Shown: positions 34,448 to 45,843 of the stretch, one piece after another
Layout of the letters: the number at the start of each line of letters is the position of its first letter
How positions within the stretch are numbered: position 1 is the stretch's first letter
Assembly: GCA_022838965.1 (NCBI GenBank)
Contig: JALHDK010000002.1
Coordinates: 1 to 45,926, forward strand
Direction of reading: 5' to 3'
Length of the DNA stretch: 45,926 bases
Source: Actinomycetales bacterium
Lineage (GTDB): Bacteria; Actinomycetota; Actinomycetes; Actinomycetales; Actinomycetaceae
Translations under genes and position numbers: made by a program
Notes under the pieces: generated by a model
Seen by the model: the letters and a program-made list of their open reading frames with translations, nothing else
Database searches by the model: none
Told to the model about the DNA's origin: nothing

Positions 34448-34902
34448 CGCAGCGCCACCACCAGCTCCACCTCGACCGGCGACCCCAGGGGCAGAGCGGC
34501 CACGCCGACGGCGCTGCGCGCGTGCGTTCCGGCGTCGCCGAAGACCTCCCCGATGAGGTGCGAGGCGCCGTTGGCCACCGCGGGCTGGCCGTGGAAGCCG
34601 GGAGCGGACGCGACGTACACGACGACCTTCACAACGCGTGCCACGCCGTCGAGACCGCCGGCGACGGCGGCGACGGCGGCGAGTGCGTTCAGGGTGGCCG
34701 TCCGCGCCGCCGCGGCCGCGGCCTCCGGCGTCACCTCGTCACCCACCCGTCCCGTCACGGTAAGCGCGCCGCCGACGAAGGGCAGCTGGCCCGAGGTGTA
34801 CACCATGTCACCCACCCTGACGGCGGGCACGTAAGCGGCGACCGGCGCGGCCACCGGCGGGAGGCTGATCCCGAGTTCGGCGAGCCGGGCGGCGACAGTC
34901 AC
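34444..34902 (-). CDS. RidA/YjgF-family protein (Rv3678c type)
   Basis: A 152-aa member of the RidA superfamily, which contains enamine/imine deaminases. MVYTSGQLPFVGG, NALAAVAAVAG and RSAVGVAALPLGSPVEVE mark the fold; the Arg that binds carboxylate in RidA falls in the THARSAVGV region as usual. GTG 34902 overlaps the upstream 52-aa gene (GTGA). Placed exactly as Rv3678c beside crp/whiB; substrate unknown. Confidence 0.88.
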   Translation of the reverse strand: MTVAARLAELGISLPPVAAPVAAYVPAVRVGDMVYTSGQLPFVGGALTVTGRVGDEVTPEAAAAAARTATLNALAAVAAVAGGLDGVARVVKVVVYVASAPGFHGQPAVANGASHLIGEVFGDAGTHARSAVGVAALPLGSPVEVELVVALR

Positions 34903-35057
34903 GACCGTGGACGCTTCAGGTAGGCGACCAGGTTCGTCGATCCGGCCGGGCCGGGCACCACCTGGACGAGCTCCCAGCCGTCCGCGCCCCACTGGTCGAG
35001 GATGGCCTTCGTGTTGTGCACAAGCAGCGGAATGGTGGCGTACTCCCACGTCGTCAT
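34899..35057 (-). CDS. DUF4177-type small protein
   Basis: A 52-aa gene starting MTTWEYATIPLL and containing QWGADGWELVQV, typical of DUF4177 (WEY...GWELV). The ATG at 35057 lies 21 bp after whiB, and its stop overlaps RidA by GTGA. Well supported by coupling despite its size. Function unknown; the corresponding place in M. tuberculosis holds Rv3678A. Confidence 0.85.
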   Translation of the reverse strand: MTTWEYATIPLLVHNTKAILDQWGADGWELVQVVPGPAGSTNLVAYLKRPRS

Positions 35058-35078
35058 GACGCCATCATAGGAGGCGGG

Positions 35079-35432
35079 TCAGCAGCTGCGCAGACCCGCC
35101 TGCTGCTGACGAAGGCGGGTGATGATCCGTGGGGCGACCGGGGTCCGCAGCTCGACTGCTGCCGGATCGTCACTGGCCAGCCACGCCGTCCAGTCGGAGA
35201 TGTGCGGGTACTGGCGGAGCAGCGCGCGCCGCTCCCGTTCCGTCAATCCCCCCCAGACTCCGAACGTGGTCTTCGAGTTGAGCGCGTCGGCCAGGCACTG
35301 CATCCGCACCACGCAACCGAAACAGCGACCCCGGGCCTCCCGCTGCGCCGCTCCGCGCACGAACAGGGAGTCCGGAGGCGCGGACGCGCAAGCCGCTCGA
35401 GCCGCCCACGTCTGGTCATCATCGACACCCAT
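35079..35432 (-). CDS. WhiB-family iron-sulfur regulator (WhiB4-like)
   Basis: A 117-aa WhiB protein. Cluster ligands C15, C37, C40 and C46 (C-x2-C-x5-C ending), the GVWGG turn at 58-62, and a basic C-terminal tail. Position divergent from ponA and near crp matches whiB4 (Rv3681c), a redox-responsive regulator. GGAGG precedes the ATG and a TAGGTT -10 candidate lies at 35459-35464. Residues after about 75 include SDDPAAVELRTPVAPR, longer than minimal WhiB. Confidence 0.93.
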   Translation of the reverse strand: MGVDDDQTWAARAACASAPPDSLFVRGAAQREARGRCFGCVVRMQCLADALNSKTTFGVWGGLTERERRALLRQYPHISDWTAWLASDDPAAVELRTPVAPRIITRLRQQQAGLRSC

Positions 35433-35492
35433 GGTTCCTCCGTGTTGAGCTTTCTCAGAACCTACCGGTGGCAGTCCCCGGAACGCAATGCC

Positions 35493-35509
35493 TCTGGCAA
35501 TTCTGGCAA
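35493..35509. repeat. Direct repeat in the whiB-ponA intergenic region
   Basis: TCTGGCAA occurs at 35493-35500 and 35502-35509, a 9-bp period (tctggcaat, tctggcaac). It lies about 60 bp upstream of whiB and 100 bp before ponA, so a regulator could act on either gene. Confidence 0.55.
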
Positions 35510-35592
35510 CCGCAAGGCCGCAGGTGGAAGGGGGTGCGGCGCCCTCCGCGGCACCCGCGCGGGGCCTGCTGGTAGGTGTCGTTCCGGGCACG

Positions 35593-35598
35593 TACGCT
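35593..35598 (+). promoter_or_regulatory. Putative -10 element (TACGCT) for ponA
   Basis: TACGCT ends 6 bp before the ponA ATG at 35605, with TATAGT overlapping. No ribosome-binding site is seen; a leaderless transcript is likely. Confidence 0.45.
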
Positions 35599-35604
35599 AT
35601 AGTC

Positions 35605-38001
35605 ATGTCTTTCCGGCCGAGTAGTCGCGTCCTGCGCCCACCCCAGGTCCTCGCCATGCTGCTGGCGTTCCTCGTCGCCTCCGTCACCGGAGGCGTGCTC
35701 CTTGCGGGGATGGCGGTGCCGTTCGTGGCGAGCATGGGCGCCGTGGCCAATGCGACGACGGGAATCTTCAACGAGCTTCCCGCCGAGCTGGAGATCGACA
35801 AGCCCTCCGAACAGAGCGTGATCCTCGCGGCGGACGGCTCCGTGATGGCCACCTTCTTCCTCGAGAACCGCATCATCGTCCCGCTGGACCAGATCGCGGC
35901 CACGATGCAGAACGCCATCGTCGCCGTCGAGGACCGCCGCTTCTACGAGCACAAGGGCGTGGACCCCGAGGGGATGGCCCGCGCGTTCGTGAACAACGCC
36001 CTGAACGAGTCGACAGAAGGCGCGTCCACCCTCACCCAGCAGTACGTGAAGAACATCCTCATCGAACGAGGGCGGGTGTCCGGCGATCCGGCACTGGTGG
36101 CCGCGGCGACCGAGCAGACCTACGGCCGGAAGCTGCAGGAGGCCCGCTACGCCATCGCGCTCGAGCAGCAGTCCACGAAGCAGGACATCCTCGCCGGTTA
36201 CCTGAACATCGCGCAGTTCGGTCCCTCCGTCTACGGGGTCGAGGCCGCGGCACGGCACTACTTCTCCAAGAGCGCGGCCGACCTGACCGTGGCCGAGGCC
36301 GCCCTCCTGGCCGGCATTCCGCAGGCGCCCGGGAAGATGGACCCCATCACCAACCCGGAGAATGCTCTCAATCGCCGCAATCGCGTGCTCACGGACATGC
36401 TGGAGCTCGGCTACATCGATCAGGCCCAGTACGACGAAGCGGTCGCCACGCCGCTGGAGGACATGCTCCGCCCGCAGACCACCTCGAGCGGGTGCGCCTC
36501 CGCCGGCACGGCGGCCTACTTCTGCGAGTACGTGGTCAAGGACCTTCTGAGCAACCCCATCTACGGCGAGACCATCGAGGAGCGGCGTGCGCTCCTGCTC
36601 CGCGGCGGGCTCGTCATCGAGACCACCCTCGATCCTGCGCGCCAGCAGGCGGCATTCAACGCCGTCACCTCCTCCGTGCCCATTAACGACCCGTCGGGCG
36701 TCAAGATGGCACTGGCCTCCATCGAGCCGGGAACGGGACGCATCCAGGCGATCGCACAGAACACCAACTACGGCAACGGGGGAACACCCGAGGACCCCAC
36801 CAGGACGCTGGTCAACTTCGCTGTCGACCGGGCACACGGTGGCGGCGAGGGCTTCCAAACCGGCTCGGCGTTCAAGGCCATCGTCCTCACCCAGTGGCTG
36901 CGCACCGGGCACTCGCTCTCCGACATCATCGACGGCAACAAGCGCAGCTATCCCCCACAGGTCTGGAACATCTCCTGCGCACCGCAGAACGTGCCCATGC
37001 GGCCCTACGAGCCGAAGAACCTGGAGGGTGTGGGTGGTGACCGCGTCACCGTCCTCGAAGCCACCCGCAAGTCGATCAACCTCCCGTTCGTCGAGATGGC
37101 GAGCCAGATGGATCTCTGTGGCATCGCACAGGTGGGCGAGGAGATGGGCCTCAAGCGCGGCAACGGCGAGCCGCTGCAGATCATCCCCTCGATGGCGCTC
37201 GGCGCAAACACCATCACACCCCTCGACATGGCTGCCGCGTTCGCCACCTTCGCCAACGACGGCGTGTACTGCACCCCGGTCGCGATCTCGCGGGTCACCA
37301 CCCGCGACGGGGCCGAGATCGCCGCGCCGCAGTCGGTCTGCAGCCGGGCCCTTGACCCCGAGATCGCGCGAGGCGTGAACTACGCGCTGCAGGAGGTCAC
37401 CAGGACGGGCGGTACCGGTTACCGCGCGGCGCTGCCTGACCGTCCGACCGCCGGAAAGACCGGAACGGCGAACAACAACTACCACGCATGGTTCGTCGGA
37501 TACACGCCCCAGCTCGCTGCGGCGGTGTGGGTCGGACACAGCGACCGGGACGTCTCGATGTCCCCCGCCCGGATCAACGGGATCCGGTACTCGCAGGTGT
37601 ACGGCGGCGTCCTGCCGGCGCCCACGTGGAAGAAGTACATGGAAGTGGCCATGGCGGGACTGCCCGTCCAGGGCTTCCCCGCACCCTCCGAGAAGATCAT
37701 CTACGGCGAGCGGCGCCCCGTTCCGAGTGTCGTCGGCCGGAGCATCGACTCCGCCACCCAGATCCTCCAGGAAGCCGGCTTCTCGGTACGTGTGGGCAGC
37801 GGGGTGTACTCCTCGCGTCCGCGTGGCGTTGTGGCCGCCCAGTCCCCCGGCGGAGGATCGCTCCTGACGCCCGGATCGCTCGTGGTGATCAGCCCGAGCG
37901 CGGGTCCGGCTCCGGCACCCGCACCTGCTCCCGAACCGGCTCCGGAACCGGCCCCGGAGCCCGGCCCCCCTGACAACGCGGGGCAAGGGCAGGACGGTTG
38001 A
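35605..38001 (+). CDS. ponA: Bifunctional penicillin-binding protein 1 with PASTA tail
   Basis: A 798-aa cell-wall synthase. One TM (about 13-35), then the GT51 glycosyltransferase with E109 in EDRRFYEH and the transpeptidase with S421-xx-K424 (SAFK), S490-I-N492 (KSIN) and K618-TGT. A PASTA domain (PSVVGRSIDSATQILQEAG) follows at about 710-770, and a Pro/Ala/Glu tail (PAPAPAPEPAP) ends the protein. This is the PonA2 layout, consistent with Rv3682. The stop overlaps the phosphoesterase start (TTGA). Confidence 0.95.
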   Translation: MSFRPSSRVLRPPQVLAMLLAFLVASVTGGVLLAGMAVPFVASMGAVANATTGIFNELPAELEIDKPSEQSVILAADGSVMATFFLENRIIVPLDQIAATMQNAIVAVEDRRFYEHKGVDPEGMARAFVNNALNESTEGASTLTQQYVKNILIERGRVSGDPALVAAATEQTYGRKLQEARYAIALEQQSTKQDILAGYLNIAQFGPSVYGVEAAARHYFSKSAADLTVAEAALLAGIPQAPGKMDPITNPENALNRRNRVLTDMLELGYIDQAQYDEAVATPLEDMLRPQTTSSGCASAGTAAYFCEYVVKDLLSNPIYGETIEERRALLLRGGLVIETTLDPARQQAAFNAVTSSVPINDPSGVKMALASIEPGTGRIQAIAQNTNYGNGGTPEDPTRTLVNFAVDRAHGGGEGFQTGSAFKAIVLTQWLRTGHSLSDIIDGNKRSYPPQVWNISCAPQNVPMRPYEPKNLEGVGGDRVTVLEATRKSINLPFVEMASQMDLCGIAQVGEEMGLKRGNGEPLQIIPSMALGANTITPLDMAAAFATFANDGVYCTPVAISRVTTRDGAEIAAPQSVCSRALDPEIARGVNYALQEVTRTGGTGYRAALPDRPTAGKTGTANNNYHAWFVGYTPQLAAAVWVGHSDRDVSMSPARINGIRYSQVYGGVLPAPTWKKYMEVAMAGLPVQGFPAPSEKIIYGERRPVPSVVGRSIDSATQILQEAGFSVRVGSGVYSSRPRGVVAAQSPGGGSLLTPGSLVVISPSAGPAPAPAPAPEPAPEPAPEPGPPDNAGQGQDG

Positions 38002-38966
38002 GCCGCCTCGCCCGGCTGACGGCGGGGACAGCGGCTCTGGGGCTCGGTGCGGCCGCGTGGAGCGTCCGCGAGGCCGCTGGGCCCATTCGAGTTCGCGAGC
38101 ACACCGTACGCGTCCTCCCTCGGGGCGCGCCCAACCTGCGCATCCTGCATGTCTCCGACTTCCACCTTGTGCCGGGACAACACACGCGGGTTGGAGCGCT
38201 CCGTCGCCTGCGAGAGCTGGAACCCGATCTCGTTGTCTTCACCGGTGACGCCATGGGCGCGGCCGATGCGCTCCCGACGGTGCTTGGCGCTCTCGACCCG
38301 ATGCTCAACCTGCCGGGCGTGTTCGTGTTCGGCTCCAACGACTACTTCGCGCCGTCGTTCCGGAACCCCTTCGTGTACTTCGCCTCCCCGACGTCGGGCA
38401 GGCCGTCCCAGCCGCCCACTCCCCTGCCTGCGGACCGGCTGGAACAGGCGCTCGTGGAGCGTGGCTGGCTCAACCTGAACAACGCCCGCGGACGGCTGAC
38501 GGTCGCTGGCCACCCACTCACCTTCGTCGGAGTGGACGACCCGCACCGGGACTTCGACGTGTTCCCGGCCGATGACGGGCTTCGTGGCGTGCTGCACATC
38601 GGCGTCACCCACGCGCCGTATGCGCGCATTCTCGACGAGTTCCTCATGGACGGCTGCCAGCTCGTGTTCGCAGGCCATACTCACGGTGGCCAGGTGTGTG
38701 TCCCGTTCTACGGCGCCCTGGTCACGAACTGCGACATGCCCCGCTGGCGCGCCAGCGGGCTGCAGGGCTGGCCAGGACTGCGCCCGGACGGTCGGGCCGT
38801 GGAGCCCCGGCGGCCACTGACACCCGTCCCGCGAGAGTTGCAGGCCAGCACGGGCCCCTCGATGTGGGTGAACATCTCGGCGGGCGTGGGCACCTCGCCC
38901 TACGCCCCACTGCGGTTCGCCTGCCCCCCGGAGGTGAGCCTCCTCGTCCTTCGAGACGCCGACTGA
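37998..38966 (+). CDS. Metallophosphoesterase (YkuE-like)
   Basis: A 322-aa calcineurin-like phosphoesterase. D54-x-H56, GD84, N114 in GSNDYF, H205 in THAP and H227-x-H229 in GHTHGG. The usual GNH(D/E) reads GSND, so that His is absent, as I recall for other actinobacterial members at this locus (Rv3683). TTG at 37998 overlaps the ponA stop, an uncommon start supported by the coupling and no nearby ATG. N-terminal hydrophobic stretch of about 15 residues suggests membrane association. Confidence 0.88.
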   Translation: MSRLARLTAGTAALGLGAAAWSVREAAGPIRVREHTVRVLPRGAPNLRILHVSDFHLVPGQHTRVGALRRLRELEPDLVVFTGDAMGAADALPTVLGALDPMLNLPGVFVFGSNDYFAPSFRNPFVYFASPTSGRPSQPPTPLPADRLEQALVERGWLNLNNARGRLTVAGHPLTFVGVDDPHRDFDVFPADDGLRGVLHIGVTHAPYARILDEFLMDGCQLVFAGHTHGGQVCVPFYGALVTNCDMPRWRASGLQGWPGLRPDGRAVEPRRPLTPVPRELQASTGPSMWVNISAGVGTSPYAPLRFACPPEVSLLVLRDAD

Positions 38967-38995
38967 CGGATTTCAGGCGTAAGGCAGTTTCCGGC

Positions 38996-39001
38996 TATGC
39001 T
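38996..39001 (+). promoter_or_regulatory. Putative -10 element (TATGCT) for tRNA-Pro
   Basis: TATGCT lies 10 bp before the tRNA 5' end. Confidence 0.5.
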
Positions 39002-39011
39002 TGTCGGGCCA

Positions 39012-39088
<77 letters not shown>

Positions 39089-39092
39089 GCTC

Positions 39093-39130
39093 ATGGCCGC
39101 TGGCCTGCAACATCGCGGGCGAGCGGCCAT
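39093..39130. terminator. Stem-loop between tRNA-Pro and the convergent GAP gene
   Basis: ATGGCCGCT (39093-39101) pairs with AGCGGCCAT (39122-39130) around a 20-nt loop, between convergent genes; no T-tract. Possible shared terminator. Confidence 0.5.
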
Positions 39131-39133
39131 CGT

Positions 39134-39790
39134 CTAGAGTCCCCCCAAGCCCTTCGACGCGAGCAGTGCGCCGAGGACGATGAACACTACGGCCATCACC
39201 GCAGCGTTGTTCGCCTGGAGCCAGTCCTTCGCGCGGGAGAGTGGGCCGAGGACCTTCTCGCCGCGGACCGCGTACAACACCACAGGGGCCGCGACGGTGG
39301 TGGAGGCGAGCACCGCAAACACCGCGACGACGACGACCTGCACCCCCGTCCCCAGTCCGCCGGCCCCGATCGAGAGGCCGGCCCCAGCGGCGAGAAGGAT
39401 GATCTTCGGGTTCGCCAACGAGAGGAGCACCGCGAGCCGCGCCGCGGTCGCGGGCGTGGCAGTCTCGATGGACCGCATCCAGCCCGGGGTGTCCTTGGCC
39501 GCCCGGCGGCCCAGCCACTGCCGGACCCCCAGAGCGACCAGCGCAGCCCCGAGGACGATCCGGGTCCACGAGGCCCACGTCGGTGGCGCCTCTGGCTGCT
39601 CGATGATCCCCGCCAGCCCTGCGAACAGGGCTGTGGCCACCGCGACGCCACCGAACCAGCCTGCAAGGAAGGCACGGCTGGCGGCTGCGGCGCGAGGGGT
39701 GAAGAGCAGCAGGATCGCGGGAATGATCGGGAACGGCGATGCCGCGATGCCGATGGCGAACGGCAGCACGTCACCCAGTGCGGAGCCCAT
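39134..39790 (-). CDS. GAP/LysE-type small exporter
   Basis: A 218-aa protein with six predicted TM segments, of the GAP (Sap/SfLAP, PF11139-like) group related to LysE exporters. Marks are FAIGIAASPFPIIPAILLLFTPRA at the N-terminus, an SLANPKIILLAAGAG core and a TM-rich C-terminus. In mycobacteria such proteins include a lipid-transport Sap, but no substrate is implied here. Starts behind GGCGAGG. Confidence 0.82.
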   Translation of the reverse strand: MGSALGDVLPFAIGIAASPFPIIPAILLLFTPRAAAASRAFLAGWFGGVAVATALFAGLAGIIEQPEAPPTWASWTRIVLGAALVALGVRQWLGRRAAKDTPGWMRSIETATPATAARLAVLLSLANPKIILLAAGAGLSIGAGGLGTGVQVVVVAVFAVLASTTVAAPVVLYAVRGEKVLGPLSRAKDWLQANNAAVMAVVFIVLGALLASKGLGGL

Positions 39791-39886
39791 GGCAACCTCG
39801 CCTTCAACGGTGGACAGGAGCTGCGAGGGGCCCGCGAAGAGTCACGCACGCCCACCGTGCACCCTAGCCGGCACCACCGGCGACGG

Positions 39887-39909
39887 GGGCCACCCACGGA
39901 GGGTGGCCC
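39887..39909 (-). terminator. Terminator-like hairpin after asd
   Basis: A perfect 9-bp stem GGGCCACCC / GGGTGGCCC with a 5-nt loop starts 1 bp past the asd stop on the minus strand. It lacks a U-run, common for actinobacterial terminators. Confidence 0.65.
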
Positions 39910-39910
39910 G

Positions 39911-42216
<2,306 letters not shown>

Positions 42217-42322
42217 GCTCTTCTCCTCTCGGCGGGCACGTTCCAGCTGCCACGCTGGCCACATCCTAGGGGTGTCCCAATCGGTGATCGGCACAGATCT
42301 CGCCTCCCGGACGAGGTGGCCG

Positions 42323-42943
42323 TCATCGCCCTGGGCGGGGTTCGTTCATCCGGCGCCGGCCCTCGAACGCCCGACCGAGTGTGATCTCATCGGCGTACTC
42401 CAGGTCGCCACCGACCGGGAGGCCGGAGGCGAGTCTGGACACCGGGATCTCGAGGGCGGCCAGCATGCGGGCCAGGTAGGTGGCGGTCGCTTCGCCCTCG
42501 ATGTTGGGGTTGGTGGCGAGGATGACCTCCTCGACGCCACCGTCCGAGAGCCGTGCCAGCAGTTCGCGGATGCGCAGCTGGTCGGGACCGACACCGCGGA
42601 TCGGGTTGATCGCGCCGCCGAGCACGTGGTAGAGCCCGCGGTACTCCCGGGTCCGTTCGATCGCCGGGACATCCTTGGCATCCTCGACCACGCAGATAAC
42701 CGACCGGATCCGCCGTGGGTCGGCGCAGATGCGGCACAACTCGGACTCGGACACGTTCCCGCACACCTCACAGGATCGGGACCGCTCCTTGACCGCCTCG
42801 AGCGCCCGCGCGAGCCGCCGGATATCGTCCTTCGGCGCTGCGAGGACGTGGAAGGCGATCCGTTGAGCGCTGCGGGGCCCGATCCCGGGGAGCTGGCCGA
42901 GTTCATCGATGAGATCCTGCAGCGCACCCTCGTAGACGCTCAC
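42323..42943 (-). CDS. recR: Recombination mediator RecR
   Basis: A 206-aa protein loading RecA with RecF/RecO. N-terminal HhH ([13 protein letters not shown]), zinc finger C58-x2-C61...C70-x2-C73, and a TOPRIM domain with [17 protein letters not shown] 42943 lies 43 bp after the dnaX stop. Confidence 0.95.
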   Translation of the reverse strand: MSVYEGALQDLIDELGQLPGIGPRSAQRIAFHVLAAPKDDIRRLARALEAVKERSRSCEVCGNVSESELCRICADPRRIRSVICVVEDAKDVPAIERTREYRGLYHVLGGAINPIRGVGPDQLRIRELLARLSDGGVEEVILATNPNIEGEATATYLARMLAALEIPVSRLASGLPVGGDLEYADEITLGRAFEGRRRMNEPRPGR

Positions 42944-42986
42944 GGCACCACTCCGTACGCAGGAGCCGGGGGGTGGGCAGGCGCCA

Positions 42987-45158
42987 TCACAGCGGTTCCT
43001 CCGCCACGACCTTGCCGCCGAGGATCCGCTCGATCACAGCGATGCCGAGCAACCCCGCCCCCTCGGCGTCCGCGTCGTCGGGGGAGGGTTCGTCCTCCTC
43101 CAGACCTGGCCGGGTTGTCGGGGGACGGGCGGGGGCGGTGGAGGCGGGGCTGACCGGGGGGCCGGACTGAGCGTACGGTCCCGCCGCGGGGCCGGACTCG
43201 GCGGGCGCCGAAGCGGGGTGCGGTCCCGCCGGGGGGCCGGACTGGGCGGGCGCCGAAGCGGGGTGCGGTCCCGCCGCGGGGCCGGACTCAACACGCGGTC
43301 CCGCCGCGGGGCCGGACTCGACACGCGGTCCCGCCGCCGGGCCGGACTCGGCCGGCGCCGAGGCGGGTGGACCCGCGATCGGCGCCCCTGTGCGGCCCTG
43401 CACACGGAGCTTGAGTCCGAGAGTCTCCGCCAGGGCAAGCTGCACATTCTCGTCGTGACGGCCGGACCGGAAGGCGTTGCAGAGCCCCGGGGTCTCGAAG
43501 ACGAGGGTCATGACGCCATCGCTGATCTCCCCGACCGTCGCACTACGCGCCACCAGTGCCCACGAGGCCCGACGGATTCGCCCGAGGGTCTCAAGGACCT
43601 CGCCCCAGCGGCGCCGCACGAGCGCGGAGTCGATCTCCTGGACGACCGAGGCCGCCGGCCCGCCCGCAACCTGCGGGTCCGTGGCCGGCGGAGAAGCCTC
43701 CAACGGGGCGGAGCCATCACCTGACGGGGCCGTGCGCCCAGGGGCGGCGGTGGTGGCGGTCGGCGGGGCGGATTCCCGCCGGCGCAGCGCCGCCGTGGCT
43801 TGCCGCGCCGCGGCGGCCGCGCGCCTCTCGGCCTCTCGCGCCCGGGCCAGCTCGCCCGCCTCCCGGGCCTCCGCCGTCGTCGACGTCTCGTTCGATCGAG
43901 CGGGCACCCCCGGGGGCGCTGAGGCCGGGACGGCCTGCGCGGACGGATGCTGCACCGGCGGGAGCGGGGCGGGAACGGGTGGTGGGAGGGAACGGTTCGC
44001 CGTGGAAACCTCCCGCTCCAGCTGCTCTACGCGGAGGGCGAGTCCGCCGTCGGCATCGGCGCCGTGCAGGAGCAGCCGCGCGCACAGCAACTCGAGCTGA
44101 AGTCGGGGCGAGGTCGCGCCGCTCATCTCCGACAAGGCGGCGCTGACAAGATCGGCGGCGCGCGATGACGCCCTGGCTCCCAGATGCTGGGCCTGGTGAC
44201 GCATCCGCTCGAGCTGGTCAGGCGGAGTCGACGCGAGTGCGGGCTCCGCGGCCTCGCCCGCCAGGGCAAGCAGAACGAGGTCCCGAAGCCGCTGGAGCAG
44301 ATCCTCCACGAACCTCCGCGGATCGTGCCCGGAGTTGACGACATTGTCGACCACGCGGAACAGCGACGCGCCGTCCCGCACCGCCAACGCCTCCACCGCG
44401 TCGTCGAGCAGATTCGCCGCGGTGAATCCCAGAAGCGCCGCCGCCATCCCGTAGCTCAGTTCTCCGCCGGCAGCGCCGGCGATCAGCTGGTCCAGGACCG
44501 ACAGCGAGTCGCGCACCGATCCCGCACCGGCGCGCACCACCATTGGCAGAACGCCTGCCCCGACGACGACCCCCTCGTCCCGGCAGAGCACCTCCAGGTA
44601 GGAGGTGAGCACGCGGGGTGGTACCAGCCGGAAGGGGTAGTGGTGCGTGCGCGAGCGGATCGTGCCGATGACCTTTTCCGGCTCCGTGGTGGCGAAGATG
44701 AACTTCACGTGCTCGGGAGGTTCCTCGACGAGTTTCAACAGCGCGTTGAAGCCCTGCGGGGTGACCATGTGCGCCTCGTCCAGGATGAAGATCTTGTACC
44801 GGTCCCGTGCCGGGGCGAAGACGGCCCGCTCGCGAAGCTCGCGCGCGTCGTCCACCCCGTTGTGGGAGGCGGCGTCGATCTCGACGACGTCGAGCGACCC
44901 GCTCCCCCCGCGTGCCAGCTCGCGGCAGGAGTCACAGATGCCACAGGGCGTGTCGGTCGGGCCCTGGGCGCAGTTGAGGCAGCGCGCGAAGATGCGGGCC
45001 GACGTCGTCTTCCCGCACCCCCGGGGGCCGGAGAAGAGGTAGGCGTGTGTGACGCGACCGGTACGCAAAGCCGCCATCAGTGGTTCCGTCACGTGATCCT
45101 GCCCGATCACCTCAGCGAAGGTTTCAGGCCGGTAGCGGCGGTAGAGAGCGGTGGTCAC
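42987..45158 (-). CDS. dnaX: DNA polymerase III subunit tau/gamma
   Basis: A 723-aa clamp-loader ATPase. Walker A GPRGCGKT at 44-51, zinc Cys (63, 72, 75, 78), DEAH in ILDEAHMVT and SRC-like SVRDSLS. After domain III (to about 370) come a charged Ala/Glu-rich linker, a C-terminal domain near 530-600 ([16 protein letters not shown]...[11 protein letters not shown]) that contacts the polymerase, then Pro/Ala/Gly repeats. GTG 45158. No A-rich slippery sequence, so a gamma form by E. coli-type frameshifting is not indicated. Confidence 0.94.
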   Translation of the reverse strand: MTTALYRRYRPETFAEVIGQDHVTEPLMAALRTGRVTHAYLFSGPRGCGKTTSARIFARCLNCAQGPTDTPCGICDSCRELARGGSGSLDVVEIDAASHNGVDDARELRERAVFAPARDRYKIFILDEAHMVTPQGFNALLKLVEEPPEHVKFIFATTEPEKVIGTIRSRTHHYPFRLVPPRVLTSYLEVLCRDEGVVVGAGVLPMVVRAGAGSVRDSLSVLDQLIAGAAGGELSYGMAAALLGFTAANLLDDAVEALAVRDGASLFRVVDNVVNSGHDPRRFVEDLLQRLRDLVLLALAGEAAEPALASTPPDQLERMRHQAQHLGARASSRAADLVSAALSEMSGATSPRLQLELLCARLLLHGADADGGLALRVEQLEREVSTANRSLPPPVPAPLPPVQHPSAQAVPASAPPGVPARSNETSTTAEAREAGELARAREAERRAAAAARQATAALRRRESAPPTATTAAPGRTAPSGDGSAPLEASPPATDPQVAGGPAASVVQEIDSALVRRRWGEVLETLGRIRRASWALVARSATVGEISDGVMTLVFETPGLCNAFRSGRHDENVQLALAETLGLKLRVQGRTGAPIAGPPASAPAESGPAAGPRVESGPAAGPRVESGPAAGPHPASAPAQSGPPAGPHPASAPAESGPAAGPYAQSGPPVSPASTAPARPPTTRPGLEEDEPSPDDADAEGAGLLGIAVIERILGGKVVAEEPL
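43152..43371. repeat. Pro/Ala/Gly-coding repeats in dnaX
   Basis: cggtcccgccgcggggccgg recurs at about 43176, 43221, 43266, 43296 and 43326 with spacings of 45, 45, 30 and 30 bp, encoding [12 protein letters not shown] units in 10- and 15-residue modules. Confidence 0.85.
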
Positions 45159-45213
45159 AGCACGATGGTATGCGTCCCCCCTGACAGGCTGCACACGGGC
45201 CTGTGGGCAAGCA

Positions 45214-45304
45214 GGAACCTCCCGCGCACCCGCCAGAGCCCACCTACCCTTGCTGCATTCCTGCCCTGGGGGGGTTCGGCGAGATGACGCCACGCGAGAG
45301 GTCC
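45214..45304 (-). ncRNA. ffs: SRP RNA (4.5S-like)
   Basis: The minus strand has the conserved apical domain CAGGGCAGGAATGCAGCAAG (45268-45249) with its GGAA tetraloop. The ends pair (GGACCTCTCGCG against CGCGGGAGGTTCC), giving about 91 nt. It lies 55 bp upstream of dnaX, as in M. tuberculosis. Confidence 0.88.
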
Positions 45305-45468
45305 GTGAATCATCATACCGGAGATGGCCATCGCACGGCCTCCGGGCTCCCCGGACTCCGGGGGCGCGGCCCGCAGGCTCCGCGAGCAACAGGCTCCCCG
45401 GGGCCTGGGCTCCTGGCGTGCTGGTCGGTGTGGCCGCCGCCGATTCGGGCAAGCGGTGGCAGATCCGG

Positions 45469-45474
45469 TACGAT
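45469..45474 (+). promoter_or_regulatory. Putative -10 element (TACGAT) for tRNA-Ser
   Basis: TACGAT lies 11 bp before the tRNA 5' end, like the element ahead of tRNA-Pro. Confidence 0.5.
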
Positions 45475-45485
45475 GCTTCAGGCTT

Positions 45486-45573
45486 GGAGGATTCGCCTAG
45501 TGGCCTATGGCGCACGCTTGGAAAGCGTGTTGGGTGCAAGCCCTCGGGGGTTCGAATCCCCCATCCTCCGCCA
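45486..45573 (+). tRNA. tRNA-Ser(GGA)
   Basis: An 88-nt class II tRNA: acceptor GGAGGAT/ATCCTCC, anticodon loop TTGGAAA (GGA) on the CACGC/GCGTG stem, long variable arm, TTCGAAT T-loop, discriminator G and encoded CCA at 45571-45573. Confidence 0.97.
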
Positions 45574-45843
45574 GAGAACGGGCCCGTGACCTGCGGTGAT
45601 GTAGGAGACGGGCTCGTAGGCTGCCAAGGGATGAAACGACTCTGGTAACGGCGGTAGCAGTTGCGGTTGCAATTGCATGAAGCGCGGGTCGTCACAAGCG
45701 TGTTGGCCGGCGCCCGGCGATGTCGCCCTGGCTACGCCCAGCCGAGCAGTCTCCGACGCGATACCGGCGATCACGACAATCGCCACGACAGCTATGCCCA
45801 CGATCGCGTCCATGTCACCGCCCTCCCACCTGTGTTCGGTCAT
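45505..45843 (-). CDS. Small single-TM protein of unknown function (C-terminus doubtful)
   Basis: An open frame from ATG 45843 (ATGA overlap with the upstream partial gene) or ATG 45813, which has a strong GGGAGGG site 8 bases ahead. From MDAIVGIAV an N-terminal helix of about 20 hydrophobic residues leads into a Pro/Leu-rich segment. The last ~25 codons are read antisense through tRNA-Ser, yielding the WRRMGDSNPRG pattern commonly seen in spurious frames, so the true end may differ or the gene may not be expressed. Confidence 0.35.
   Translation of the reverse strand: MTEHRWEGGDMDAIVGIAVVAIVVIAGIASETARLGVARATSPGAGQHACDDPRFMQLQPQLLPPLPESFHPLAAYEPVSYITAGHGPVLWRRMGDSNPRGLAPNTLSKRAP

Noticed and set aside
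35455..37986. Long minus-strand frame opposite ponA
   Set aside because: Shadow of a clear PBP with all catalytic motifs on the plus strand.
42217..42322. Lysine riboswitch upstream of lysC
   Set aside because: The gap of about 106 bp shows no recognisable conserved riboswitch core.
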